A DNA stretch of 64,000 bases, taken from NCBI GenBank assembly GCA_017461235.1, contig JAFTYU010000002.1:19559-83558 (forward strand), given 5' to 3'. The DNA is from Clostridia bacterium. GTDB lineage: Bacteria > Bacillota > Clostridia > Oscillospirales > Acutalibacteraceae. Positions 16,329 through 23,515 of the stretch are shown here, in pieces. The notes below the pieces were generated by a model. It was not told the origin of the DNA. It worked only from the letters and a program-made list of their open reading frames with translations, and did not search any database. Positions within the stretch are counted from its first letter, which is position 1. Each line of letters begins with the position of its first letter. Made by a program: the position numbers and the translations under genes.

Positions 16329-16476
16329 TCAATGATTTGTGAAACAAATCAATTCACGGAGCATCGCGAGAATTCATGACCGTTGGTCAATTTATGGCTT
16401 TTGCCAATTCATTTTGCTTCACATGATTTGCTTTGTAAGCATGAATTGATTTCATCATGAATTGCCTTCGGCATAA
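16329..16476. repeat. Tree-like repeat element A: 7-base arms alternating with mini-hairpins
   Basis: The spacer is built from AATTCAT units (16351, 16371, 16389 as AATTTAT, 16406), then a turn, then the reverse complement (ATGATTT 16423, ATGAATT 16441 and 16457). Between the units sit different small self-complementary inserts: GATTTGT-GAA-ACAAATC (16334-16350), GACC-GTT-GGTC (16378-16388), GGC-TTTT-GCC (16396-16405), GCTT-TGT-AAGC (16430-16440), GAT-TTC-ATC (16448-16456), GCC-TTC-GGC (16464-16472). The arms can pair across the centre, leaving hairpins as side branches. A second element of this design is at 59438-59558. Confidence 0.8.
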
Positions 16477-16493
16477 ACAAAGGAGGACCATAT

Positions 16494-17231
16494 ATGAAAA
16501 ACTACCCTACTCCACACATCAACGCTACACCAAAGGATTTTGCTAAAACCGTGCTTATGCCCGGTGACCCTTTACGTGCAAAATTTATTGCCGAAAATTT
16601 TCTTGACGATGCAAAACTTGTAAATAACGTACGCGGTATTCACGGTTACACAGGTACATACAAAGGCGCTCCGATTTCCGTTATGGCTTCCGGTATGGGT
16701 ATGCCGTCTATCGGTATTTACAGTTATGAGCTTTTTAATTTTTTCGATGTTGATAACATTATACGTGTAGGCTCCGCAGGTGCTATGAGCAAAAAGGTGA
16801 AGCTGCGCGACATTATTATCGCTCAGGGTGCCTGCACAGACGGGAATTATGCTCATACCTTCAACCTTCCCGGCACATTTGCGCCCATTGCAGATTTCAG
16901 ACTTTTAAAAACTGCAACAGCAAAAGCAGATGAACTCAGCCTTTCCTACTCTGTTGGTAACGTTCTTTCTTCCGACATATTCTATAATGACCTTGAAGAT
17001 GTTCCGGAAAATATGACTCCAACGGCACTATGGGGAAAAATGGGTGTTTTAGGTGTAGAAATGGAGGCGGCGGCATTATATATGAACGCGGCGCGAAGCG
17101 GCAAAAACGCCCTTGCTGTTCTCACAGTGTCAGACCATTTATTGACAGGCGAATCCCTTTCTTCGGAAGACAGACAGAACACATTTACAGATATGATGAA
17201 ACTTTCTCTTGAAACGGCGGTCAGTTTATAA
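16494..17231 (+). CDS. deoD: Purine nucleoside phosphorylase, DeoD type
   Basis: A 245-residue hexameric-type enzyme that splits purine (deoxy)nucleosides with phosphate. Seen: TVLMPGDPLRAKFIAE (phosphate-binding loop), NNVRGIHGYTGTYKG, ASGMGMPSIGIYSYEL, RVGSAGAM and GVEMEAAALY, then VSDHL with the expected Asp. AAAGGAGG precedes the ATG. It is the first gene of deoD-deoB-cdd-pdp; its stop shares one base with the deoB start. No promoter is obvious in the repeat-filled spacer upstream. Confidence 0.95.
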   Translation: MKNYPTPHINATPKDFAKTVLMPGDPLRAKFIAENFLDDAKLVNNVRGIHGYTGTYKGAPISVMASGMGMPSIGIYSYELFNFFDVDNIIRVGSAGAMSKKVKLRDIIIAQGACTDGNYAHTFNLPGTFAPIADFRLLKTATAKADELSLSYSVGNVLSSDIFYNDLEDVPENMTPTALWGKMGVLGVEMEAAALYMNAARSGKNALAVLTVSDHLLTGESLSSEDRQNTFTDMMKLSLETAVSL

Positions 17232-18349
17232 TGAAAGATATCAAACGCGTTTTTCTTATAGTTCTCGACAGTTGCGGTATAGGCGAAGCCCCCGATGCGG
17301 AAAACTTCGGCGACAAGGGTTGCAATACCATACGCACAATATCACAATCCCCCTATTTTAATATAAAAACCTTGCGCAATTTAGGTTATACCCATATTGA
17401 CGGTCTTTCGTTTTTAGGTGACGGCAAGCTTGGCGCGACGGTTGCAAGGCTCAGAGAGCGTTCCCAAGGAAAAGACACAACCATCGGTCATTGGGAAATA
17501 GCAGGCGTTGTTTCAGAAAAACCGCTTCCCACATTCCCCGACGGCTTCCCCGATGATTTGATTCGTGAATTTTCCGAAAAAACAGGCAGGAAGGTTATCT
17601 GTAACAAGGCTTATTCAGGAACGGAAGTTATCAAGGATTATGGTGAAGAACATCTGAAAACGGGAGCACTTATCGTTTATACTTCTGCAGACAGCGTTTT
17701 TCAGATTGCCGCCCACGAAGATATTGTTTCGCCTGATGAGCTTTACCACTACTGTAAAATCGCACGGGAAATGCTAAAGGGGGACCGGGGTGTAGGCAGA
17801 GTTATAGCAAGACCCTTTGAGGGTGAATACCCCTTTAAAAGAACCGCTAACAGACACGATTTTTCACTTGAACCCCCAAAAGAAACCCTGCTCGATGAAT
17901 TAAAATCCAAGGGCTTTGATGTTATTGCCGTTGGTAAAATCAACGATATTTTTGTAAACAAAGGTATCACCGAATACGTTTACACCAAAAACAATTGTGA
18001 TGGTATGAATAAGACTCTCGAATATCAGAACAAAGAATTTAACGGACTTTGTTTTGTAAACCTTGTTGATTTCGATATGGTTTACGGCCACAGAAACGAT
18101 ATTGACGGCTATGCAAAAGCCTTTTCGGAGTTTGATTTTTGGTTAAAAGCCTTCACAGAAAAAATGAAAGACGATGATGCCCTGATAATAACCGCTGACC
18201 ACGGTTGTGACCCCGGTTTTAAAGGCACGGACCACACAAGGGAGTATGTGCCGTTTATACTCTACAACAAAAATATACATCCCGAAAACCTTGGTACAAT
18301 AGACGGGTTCACCTATGTTTCGGAATGCGTAAAAAAACTTTTAGGATGA
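17231..18349 (+). CDS. deoB: Phosphopentomutase
   Basis: A 372-residue metalloenzyme of the alkaline phosphatase superfamily that converts (deoxy)ribose 1-phosphate to the 5-phosphate, following on from DeoD. Metal motifs: VFLIVLDSCGIGEAPDA at the N-terminus, KDTTIGHWEIAG around the catalytic Thr, and C-terminal ITADHGCDPGFKGTDHTRE. Slightly shorter than many homologues (about 390) but complete. It overlaps deoD by one base and is 4 bases from cdd. Confidence 0.95.
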   Translation: MKDIKRVFLIVLDSCGIGEAPDAENFGDKGCNTIRTISQSPYFNIKTLRNLGYTHIDGLSFLGDGKLGATVARLRERSQGKDTTIGHWEIAGVVSEKPLPTFPDGFPDDLIREFSEKTGRKVICNKAYSGTEVIKDYGEEHLKTGALIVYTSADSVFQIAAHEDIVSPDELYHYCKIAREMLKGDRGVGRVIARPFEGEYPFKRTANRHDFSLEPPKETLLDELKSKGFDVIAVGKINDIFVNKGITEYVYTKNNCDGMNKTLEYQNKEFNGLCFVNLVDFDMVYGHRNDIDGYAKAFSEFDFWLKAFTEKMKDDDALIITADHGCDPGFKGTDHTREYVPFILYNKNIHPENLGTIDGFTYVSECVKKLLG

Positions 18350-18353
18350 TATT

Positions 18354-18761
18354 ATGACAGATAAAGAATTGCTGTTTACGGCAATAAAGGCTATGGATAA
18401 ATCATATTCGCCCTATTCTCAATGCAAGGTAGGGGCTGCACTCCTTACAAAAAGCGGCAAAGTTTATACAGGAACAAATATTGAAAATGCAGCCTTCTCC
18501 CCCACAATCTGTGCCGAGCGAGTCGCTCTCTTCAAGGCGATTTCAGAAGGCGAAAACGAATTCAATAAAATCGCCGTTGCAGGTGGTAAAAACGGTGTTA
18601 TAGACGGTATTTTTGCTCCTTGCGGTGTATGGCGTCAGGTAATGCGCGAGTTTTGTGACGATGATTTTGAAATAATTATGGGTGAAAGCGAAGAAGCTTA
18701 TAAAAAGGTGACTTTAAAAGAACTTTTGCCGCATTCTTTCTCACCTGATAATGTGAGGTAA
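18354..18761 (+). CDS. cdd: Cytidine deaminase with an altered zinc site
   Basis: A 135-residue protein of the tetrameric cytidine deaminase family (cytidine to uridine). The first zinc Cys and catalytic Glu are present (TICAERVALF). The usual PCGxCRQ motif reads PCGVWRQ here (codons TGC GGT GTA TGG), so the third zinc-ligand Cys is Trp. The rest, including VMREF and the C-terminus TLKELLPHSF, is normal. It lies inside an intact salvage operon, which argues against simple decay. Activity is uncertain. Confidence 0.88.
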   Translation: MTDKELLFTAIKAMDKSYSPYSQCKVGAALLTKSGKVYTGTNIENAAFSPTICAERVALFKAISEGENEFNKIAVAGGKNGVIDGIFAPCGVWRQVMREFCDDDFEIIMGESEEAYKKVTLKELLPHSFSPDNVR

Positions 18762-18765
18762 CAGT

Positions 18766-20067
18766 ATGAGAATGTACGATATTATAAAGAAAAAGCGCGA
18801 TGGCGGTGAGCTGTCGCAAAAAGAAATAGAATTTTTTATCAGGGGCTATGTTGACGGCTCCGTCCCCGATTATCAGGCATCTGCATTCTGTATGGCGGTT
18901 TTCTTTACCGGTATGACGGAAAAAGAAACAGCAGACCTTACCGCAGCTATGGCAGAATCAGGTGACACTATTGACCTTTCCCGTTTCGGCACTCTTACAG
19001 CCGATAAGCACAGTACCGGCGGCGTAGGTGACAAAACCACACTCATTGTAGCACCCATTTGTGCTTCTCTCGGCTGTGTTATGGCTAAAATGAGCGGTCG
19101 CGGTTTAGGTCACACAGGTGGAACTATCGACAAATTAGAGTCTATCGAAGGCTTCAATACTGCTCTTTCACCACAAGAGTTTTTTGAACAGGTTGAAAAA
19201 ACAGGGCTTGCAGTTGTAGGTCAAACAGGCAATCTCACCCCTGCCGATAAAAAGCTCTACGCATTGCGTGACGTTACGGCAACCGTTGACAGTATGCCCC
19301 TTATTGCTTCAAGCATTATGTCAAAAAAGCTTGCCGCAGGCGCCCACACAATTGTCCTTGACGTAAAATGCGGCTCGGGTGCTTTTATGAAAACACGGGA
19401 AGATGCCGAAAAGCTTGCAATCGAAATGGTGAAAATCGGCAACAACTGTGGCAGAAATACTGCAGCAGTCATAAGCAATATGGACAGACCCTTGGGAAGA
19501 AATATCGGTAATTCCCTTGAAGTTATCGAGGCAATTGAAATTTTGACAGGCAAGGGTCCCGACGATTTAAAAGAAGTCTGCCTGACTCTTGCAACACAAA
19601 TCCTTTCCCTTTCAAAAAATATTCCTGAAACAGAGTCGCGAAAACTTACCGAAAATGCTCTCGCTTCAGGTAAAGCCTTTGAAAAATTCAAGGAATGGAT
19701 TTCTTCGCAAGGCGGAAATACGGCTTGGATTGATAATACCGACCTTTTCCCCAAGGCTTTGTTTTCTTATGAAATAAAAGCCGATAAAGACGGCTATATT
19801 TCAAAAATCGATGCAGAAGCAATCGGTATTGCTGCAGTTATTTTAGGTGCAGGACGCGAAAAAAAGGATGATACCATTGATATGAGTGCAGGTATCATCC
19901 TTAATAAAAAAACAGGCGACAAAGTAAGCAAGGGAGACGTAATTGCAACGCTTTATTCCTGCAACCAAAAAGCCTTTGACAGTGCTGAAAAACAATTTAT
20001 GGGTTCGCTTGAATTTTCTAAGAATGAGCCAAATAAAGAGCCTTTGATATATAAGGTTATAAAATAA
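18766..20067 (+). CDS. pdp: Pyrimidine-nucleoside (or thymidine) phosphorylase
   Basis: A 433-residue enzyme releasing pyrimidine bases from nucleosides. Seen: the family's TADKHSTGGVGDKTTLIVAP (phosphate and deoxyribose contacts), MSGRGLGHTGGTIDKLESI, SSIMSKKLAAGAHTIVLDVKCGSGAFMKT, and the C-terminal PYNP domain. Length matches the family. GAGGTAACAGT precedes the ATG; a second ATG 6 bases on is possible. Its product feeds DeoB. Last gene of the operon, followed by a terminator. Confidence 0.95.
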   Translation: MRMYDIIKKKRDGGELSQKEIEFFIRGYVDGSVPDYQASAFCMAVFFTGMTEKETADLTAAMAESGDTIDLSRFGTLTADKHSTGGVGDKTTLIVAPICASLGCVMAKMSGRGLGHTGGTIDKLESIEGFNTALSPQEFFEQVEKTGLAVVGQTGNLTPADKKLYALRDVTATVDSMPLIASSIMSKKLAAGAHTIVLDVKCGSGAFMKTREDAEKLAIEMVKIGNNCGRNTAAVISNMDRPLGRNIGNSLEVIEAIEILTGKGPDDLKEVCLTLATQILSLSKNIPETESRKLTENALASGKAFEKFKEWISSQGGNTAWIDNTDLFPKALFSYEIKADKDGYISKIDAEAIGIAAVILGAGREKKDDTIDMSAGIILNKKTGDKVSKGDVIATLYSCNQKAFDSAEKQFMGSLEFSKNEPNKEPLIYKVIK

Positions 20068-20070
20068 TTG

Positions 20071-20106
20071 AAAACTCGGTCAGATTGCTGTCTGACCGAG
20101 TTTTTT
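20071..20106 (+). terminator. Rho-independent terminator of the nucleoside operon
   Basis: AAAACTCGGTCAGA (20071-20084) pairs with 20091-20104, then a T run. The reverse strand also ends in T, so it can serve the convergent gene. Confidence 0.9.
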
Positions 20107-20893
20107 AAAGTCCTAATAGTTTTATTGCATTTTTATAATAAATTTTCTCTTTTTCCGCTTCACTAAGTTCAAGGGTTTCTATCATTCTAATATCCCAGGC
20201 CGGTGCGTTCCATGGACAATCGGAACCAAAAACAATATAATCCGCACCTTTTTTATCAAGTATTCGTTGGGCGCGTTCTTTGGGCATAGTGCCGTAACCG
20301 AAAGCGGTGTCAAAAAACACGGGTATATCGCAAAGGTATTTTAAAACATCCTCGCCCATATTGGCAGAACCCCAATGGGCGCATATCATAGGACTGTCTA
20401 TCCACTTTGCCGCTTTTCTCAGGCGTTCGGGTGTTGCGTGGTATGGTGCGGGATAACCGAAATCCTCACCTGCGTGAAAAAGGACAACAAGACCAAGTTC
20501 AGATATTCTTTTATAAAGAGGTTTCATTTTTTCATCATCCACAAAAAACTGTTGATACTCGGGATGAAGCTTAATTCCCTTTAACCCCATTGAATGGATA
20601 CGCTCCAATTCCTCAATGGCATTTTCTGCGTGAGGATACACAGACCCGAAAGGTATTATTTCGTCACATTCCTGAGATTTTATGAAATCATTTACGGCGG
20701 TTTGTTGTTTTTCGTTTGTTGCTATGGCAAGAGCAACGCTTTTATCTACACCGTCTTTTTTCATCAAAGCCTTAAGACTATCAATAGTGCCGTCGGTCTG
20801 TGGAATAAGTCCCCCCGAAGTAAAGCTTAACTTTTCTATTGCTCTTTCTGCTATTTTTTCGGGAAATGCGTGGGTATGAAAATCTATTATCAT
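20105..20893 (-). CDS. Amidohydrolase-family metal-dependent hydrolase
   Basis: A 262-residue TIM-barrel hydrolase of the amidohydrolase-2 type. Metal-site motifs: IIDFHTHAFP (HxH), GIKLHPEY, ICAHWGS and FGSDCPW. Substrate not identifiable. The ATG at 20893 follows GAGGCGAAAG. Own promoter at 20941-20969. A paralogous family member lies at 21325-22161. Confidence 0.88.
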   Translation of the reverse strand: MIIDFHTHAFPEKIAERAIEKLSFTSGGLIPQTDGTIDSLKALMKKDGVDKSVALAIATNEKQQTAVNDFIKSQECDEIIPFGSVYPHAENAIEELERIHSMGLKGIKLHPEYQQFFVDDEKMKPLYKRISELGLVVLFHAGEDFGYPAPYHATPERLRKAAKWIDSPMICAHWGSANMGEDVLKYLCDIPVFFDTAFGYGTMPKERAQRILDKKGADYIVFGSDCPWNAPAWDIRMIETLELSEAEKEKIYYKNAIKLLGL

Positions 20894-20940
20894 TTATTCT
20901 TTCGCCTCATAATTTTTAAATTAGTTTAACTTATTTATAA

Positions 20941-20969
20941 ATAATAATACTCTTTTTTGAAATTTTCAA
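20941..20969 (-). promoter_or_regulatory. Promoter of the amidohydrolase gene
   Basis: Minus-strand TTGAAA (20969-20964), 17 bases, TATTAT (20946-20941). Confidence 0.75.
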
Positions 20970-21113
20970 TAAAAAATTAAACCGCCGACAAAAGGGAGCG
21001 TAAAACAGGGACTTATTAGGTTTTAATCCATATTTTCCATGTCTAAACGAAAACTATTTGAATTAAACTGCCTTGCACCTTAAATCCCTAATTTACACTC
21101 CCTAAGCAGCGGT
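20970..21113 (-). ncRNA. Candidate structured RNA: long irregular hairpin
   Basis: A gene-free stretch that folds almost end to end. On the minus strand ACCGCT (21113-21108) pairs with GGCGGT (20986-20981). After an internal loop GGGAGTGTAAATTAGGGA pairs with TCCCTGTTTTACGCTCCC (two wobble or mismatch positions). Inside, TTTAATTC pairs with GGATTAAA and ATA-G-TTTTC with GGAAAA-TAT, leaving a large bubble around TGCAAGGCA. The minus strand then runs into TTTAATTTTTT. It lies between the small XRE gene and the next gene's own promoter. The plus strand is also U-rich at its end, so strand is not certain. A MITE-like repeat is the main alternative. Confidence 0.45.
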
Positions 21114-21122
21114 CTTCTCTTT

Positions 21123-21323
21123 TTATTTTTTATCTGTTATTCCTACAATATAATCAATACTTGTTTCATACAATTTTGCAAGTTTTACAGCAAAATCAAG
21201 AGGTAACTGTCGTTCTCCTCTTTCGTATTTGGAGTATAACGATTGGTCACACATAAGATATTCAGAAACAAATTTTTGTGTGTAATCGTTATCCTCTCGC
21301 AAATCCCTGATTCTCAACTTCAT
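21123..21323 (-). CDS. Small XRE-family HTH regulator
   Basis: A 66-residue protein that is essentially one HTH_3 domain: LRIRDLREDNDYTQKFVSEYLMCDQSLYSKYERGERQLPLDFAVKLAKLYETSIDYIVGIT. Cytosolic DNA-binding. The ATG at 21323 lies one base after the stop of the amidohydrolase gene and lacks a strong binding site, suggesting coupled translation. Last gene of a three-gene minus-strand operon with 21325 and 22154. Confidence 0.85.
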   Translation of the reverse strand: MKLRIRDLREDNDYTQKFVSEYLMCDQSLYSKYERGERQLPLDFAVKLAKLYETSIDYIVGITDKK

Positions 21324-21324
21324 T

Positions 21325-22161
21325 TTATCCAAACAAAACTCTTTTCAAATTTTCACCAAGTATTCCTCGTTTGGCTTCCTCGGTAATCGGAAGATTTTTA
21401 ATGCGTTCGATTGCCTGTTGTGTCTGTTCAATTCCTTTGTAAGGTGTGTCAAGACCGAAAATGCTTGTTTTATACCCTGCCTGATGAACAAGTGTACAAA
21501 GGTCATCGTCAGTTAAAGACCAAGCCCCCTGACGGGTGTTTCCAAGTTCATCAGTTTCCATTGCTATGCTTGTCCACCCTGCATAAACATGGGGAATTTC
21601 ACTTCTTGAATTATTGTTCATAATAAGAAGAGCTTCTCTGAAGAAACTGTAACCGCCGATGTGCTCCATACTGAACCTTAATTCAGGAAAGTTATAGGCT
21701 ACTTCATCAAATAAAAGCATCTGATAATCGGAAATTCTATGCCAATGAAGACCCGTGTGGAAAGAAATGAAAAGCTCTTGCTTTTCTGCTTCTTCATAGA
21801 CTTCAAATAATTCGGGTGAATCAATTTTAAGCTCCTGCGCCGCAGGATGTATTTTTATACCGTAAAGACCCAGAGCTTTGATTTTTTTAACCTGGTCTTT
21901 AAGATCTTTTTTATCAAAATCAACTGTTCCGAAGCCTATAAGATTAGGTTCATTTTTAAGTGCATCCGCTATCCATTCACAAGGATTCTGTCCCGTTGTA
22001 TGAGCGTACATATCCATCTGGTGCCGGAACGGAGAAAAACAGACTGCACCCTCAATTTCACATTTATCGAGTAAATTTTTCAAACAATCTATATCACCGT
22101 TTGGTTTTGTGTTTTTCGGAAAAAGATGGGCGTGGTTTGCAAAAATTCTGTAATCAGACAC
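21325..22161 (-). CDS. Amidohydrolase-family protein
   Basis: A 278-residue TIM-barrel hydrolase. Motifs IFANHAHLFP (HxH), GIKIHPAAQ, ISFHTGLHW, SMEHIGG and FGLDTPY match the amidohydrolase-2 metal site. It overlaps the upstream histidine phosphatase gene by 8 bases. Similar in plan to the protein at 20105. Substrate unknown. Confidence 0.85.
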   Translation of the reverse strand: MSDYRIFANHAHLFPKNTKPNGDIDCLKNLLDKCEIEGAVCFSPFRHQMDMYAHTTGQNPCEWIADALKNEPNLIGFGTVDFDKKDLKDQVKKIKALGLYGIKIHPAAQELKIDSPELFEVYEEAEKQELFISFHTGLHWHRISDYQMLLFDEVAYNFPELRFSMEHIGGYSFFREALLIMNNNSRSEIPHVYAGWTSIAMETDELGNTRQGAWSLTDDDLCTLVHQAGYKTSIFGLDTPYKGIEQTQQAIERIKNLPITEEAKRGILGENLKRVLFG

Positions 22162-22861
22162 TCAGATCACCTTCAATATCCCATTCATCATTTTCGGGAA
22201 GCTCACCGTAATAATCCCACAGGCGTTCTTCCTGCGCTGCGGTAAGGGGCTCTGCCGGAACTTCGTTTATAACTTCAACCTTTTTCATTCTGCTCCAAAG
22301 AGAAGGAGTTATACGCATTGTATAACCGCATCCCGAAGGACAAAGCCATTCCGTCATAGGCATTTCAGGCAAGCCGAATGCCGCAAGTATTGACATTATA
22401 ACGCCACCGTGGGTGACAATGGCAACATTCTGCGTTCCTGTTTTTATAAGTCCGTCAACGGTTTTTATAAAACAATCACATACTCTTGTTGCAAATTCGC
22501 CATTGCTTTCACCATTCAGCGGTCTCGCATCTTCGCCGCCTGCCAACCATGCGCTGAATTCTTCATAGGGTTGGAGCTCATCGGCGGTGTGACCCTCAAA
22601 TTCGCCGAAATCACATTCTTCAAAGCCCCGCATTTCAATGGGAGTTTTGTCGGGATAAAGTATGTTTGCCGTCTGCACGCAACGCTTGAGAGTACTTGTA
22701 AAAACAACATCGGGATAAGGATAGTCATAATCGCTTTTCATTTTGTTGAGTTGGTCAATACCCTCTTTGCACAGTTCTTCATCAGTCTGACCTATGTAGC
22801 GACCCTCAAGATTACCCCGTGTAAGAGCGTGTCGGATTAAATGAACCGTATAAGTTTTCAT
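22154..22861 (-). CDS. Histidine phosphatase family protein
   Basis: A 235-residue phosphatase with VHLIRHALTRGN (catalytic His), TSTLKRCVQTA, ECDFGEFEG and VAIVTHGGVI (second His), in the pattern of the CobC/GpmB-like group. The C-terminus has an extra ~40-residue acidic tail (LWDYYGELPENDEWDIEGD). First gene of the operon; GGAGAAT precedes the ATG. The promoter overlaps the dyad at 22890-22908 shared with the divergent XRE gene. Confidence 0.88.
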   Translation of the reverse strand: MKTYTVHLIRHALTRGNLEGRYIGQTDEELCKEGIDQLNKMKSDYDYPYPDVVFTSTLKRCVQTANILYPDKTPIEMRGFEECDFGEFEGHTADELQPYEEFSAWLAGGEDARPLNGESNGEFATRVCDCFIKTVDGLIKTGTQNVAIVTHGGVIMSILAAFGLPEMPMTEWLCPSGCGYTMRITPSLWSRMKKVEVINEVPAEPLTAAQEERLWDYYGELPENDEWDIEGDLSV

Positions 22862-22889
22862 TGCATTCTCCTGAAAGATAGTGTAATAT

Positions 22890-22908
22890 ATTATACAAAC
22901 TGTATAAT
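22890..22908. promoter_or_regulatory. Dyad containing both -10 boxes of divergent genes
   Basis: ATTATAC-AAACT-GTATAAT is a perfect 7-base inverted repeat. Its right arm is the -10 (TATAAT 22903-22908) of the rightward XRE gene. Its left arm is the -10 of the leftward phosphatase operon, with TTAACA 17 bases away (22918-22913). A likely operator for the XRE protein. Confidence 0.65.
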
Positions 22909-22921
22909 GGAGTGTTAATTT

Positions 22922-23515
22922 ATGGCAACATATTCGGAAAGACTCGTAGAGCTCAGAACAGAAAAGGGTCTGAGTCAGAAAGCCGCCGCCCTTGATTTAG
23001 GCGTTTCCCAGGCACTTTTATCACATTACGAGAAAGGTATTCGCGAATTTAATCTTGATTTTTTATGCCGTGCGGCAGATTATTACGGAGTAACTGCCGA
23101 TTATCTTCTGGGAAGAACCCAGAGCCGTGCAGGTGTTGATACCTCTGCATTTGAAGATCGTGATGAGGACTCCGTATTTAATACCCGTTCCATTTACCGT
23201 GCCGCTATCCTTACTCAGGAGCGTATGCACGCAGGCTCCGCACAGGCGGGTGACCTCGCAGACATTCTCTACGCCATCACCTTATACCGCATTCTTTTTG
23301 CAGCTGCCCAGAAGGGTTATATACCCAAGCGTTGGTTTACCATCTCGCCGAAATATGCTCAATTTGCATCTCTTGCCATTACGGAAGCCTATCTCAGTGA
23401 TTTCCCTGAGAAGACCGTCAATGCAAGACGATACGGCGGCCCCGAACCCAAAAGCATCGAGGCCGTCATTAAAGGTATAGAAAATATAATAAGAAAATCC
23501 TCGATTAACTCTTAA
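22922..23515 (+). CDS. XRE-family transcriptional regulator with C-terminal domain
   Basis: A 197-residue protein with an N-terminal HTH (residues 5-65: LVELRTEKGLSQKAAALDLGVSQALLSHYEKGIREFNLDFLCRAADYYGVTADYLLGRTQ) and a ~115-residue helical C-terminal region that I do not recognise and that may sense a signal or dimerise. Divergent from the phosphatase-amidohydrolase-XRE operon and probably its regulator, given the shared dyad. Its 3' end overlaps the convergent glgA gene by 11 bases. Confidence 0.85.
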   Translation: MATYSERLVELRTEKGLSQKAAALDLGVSQALLSHYEKGIREFNLDFLCRAADYYGVTADYLLGRTQSRAGVDTSAFEDRDEDSVFNTRSIYRAAILTQERMHAGSAQAGDLADILYAITLYRILFAAAQKGYIPKRWFTISPKYAQFASLAITEAYLSDFPEKTVNARRYGGPEPKSIEAVIKGIENIIRKSSINS

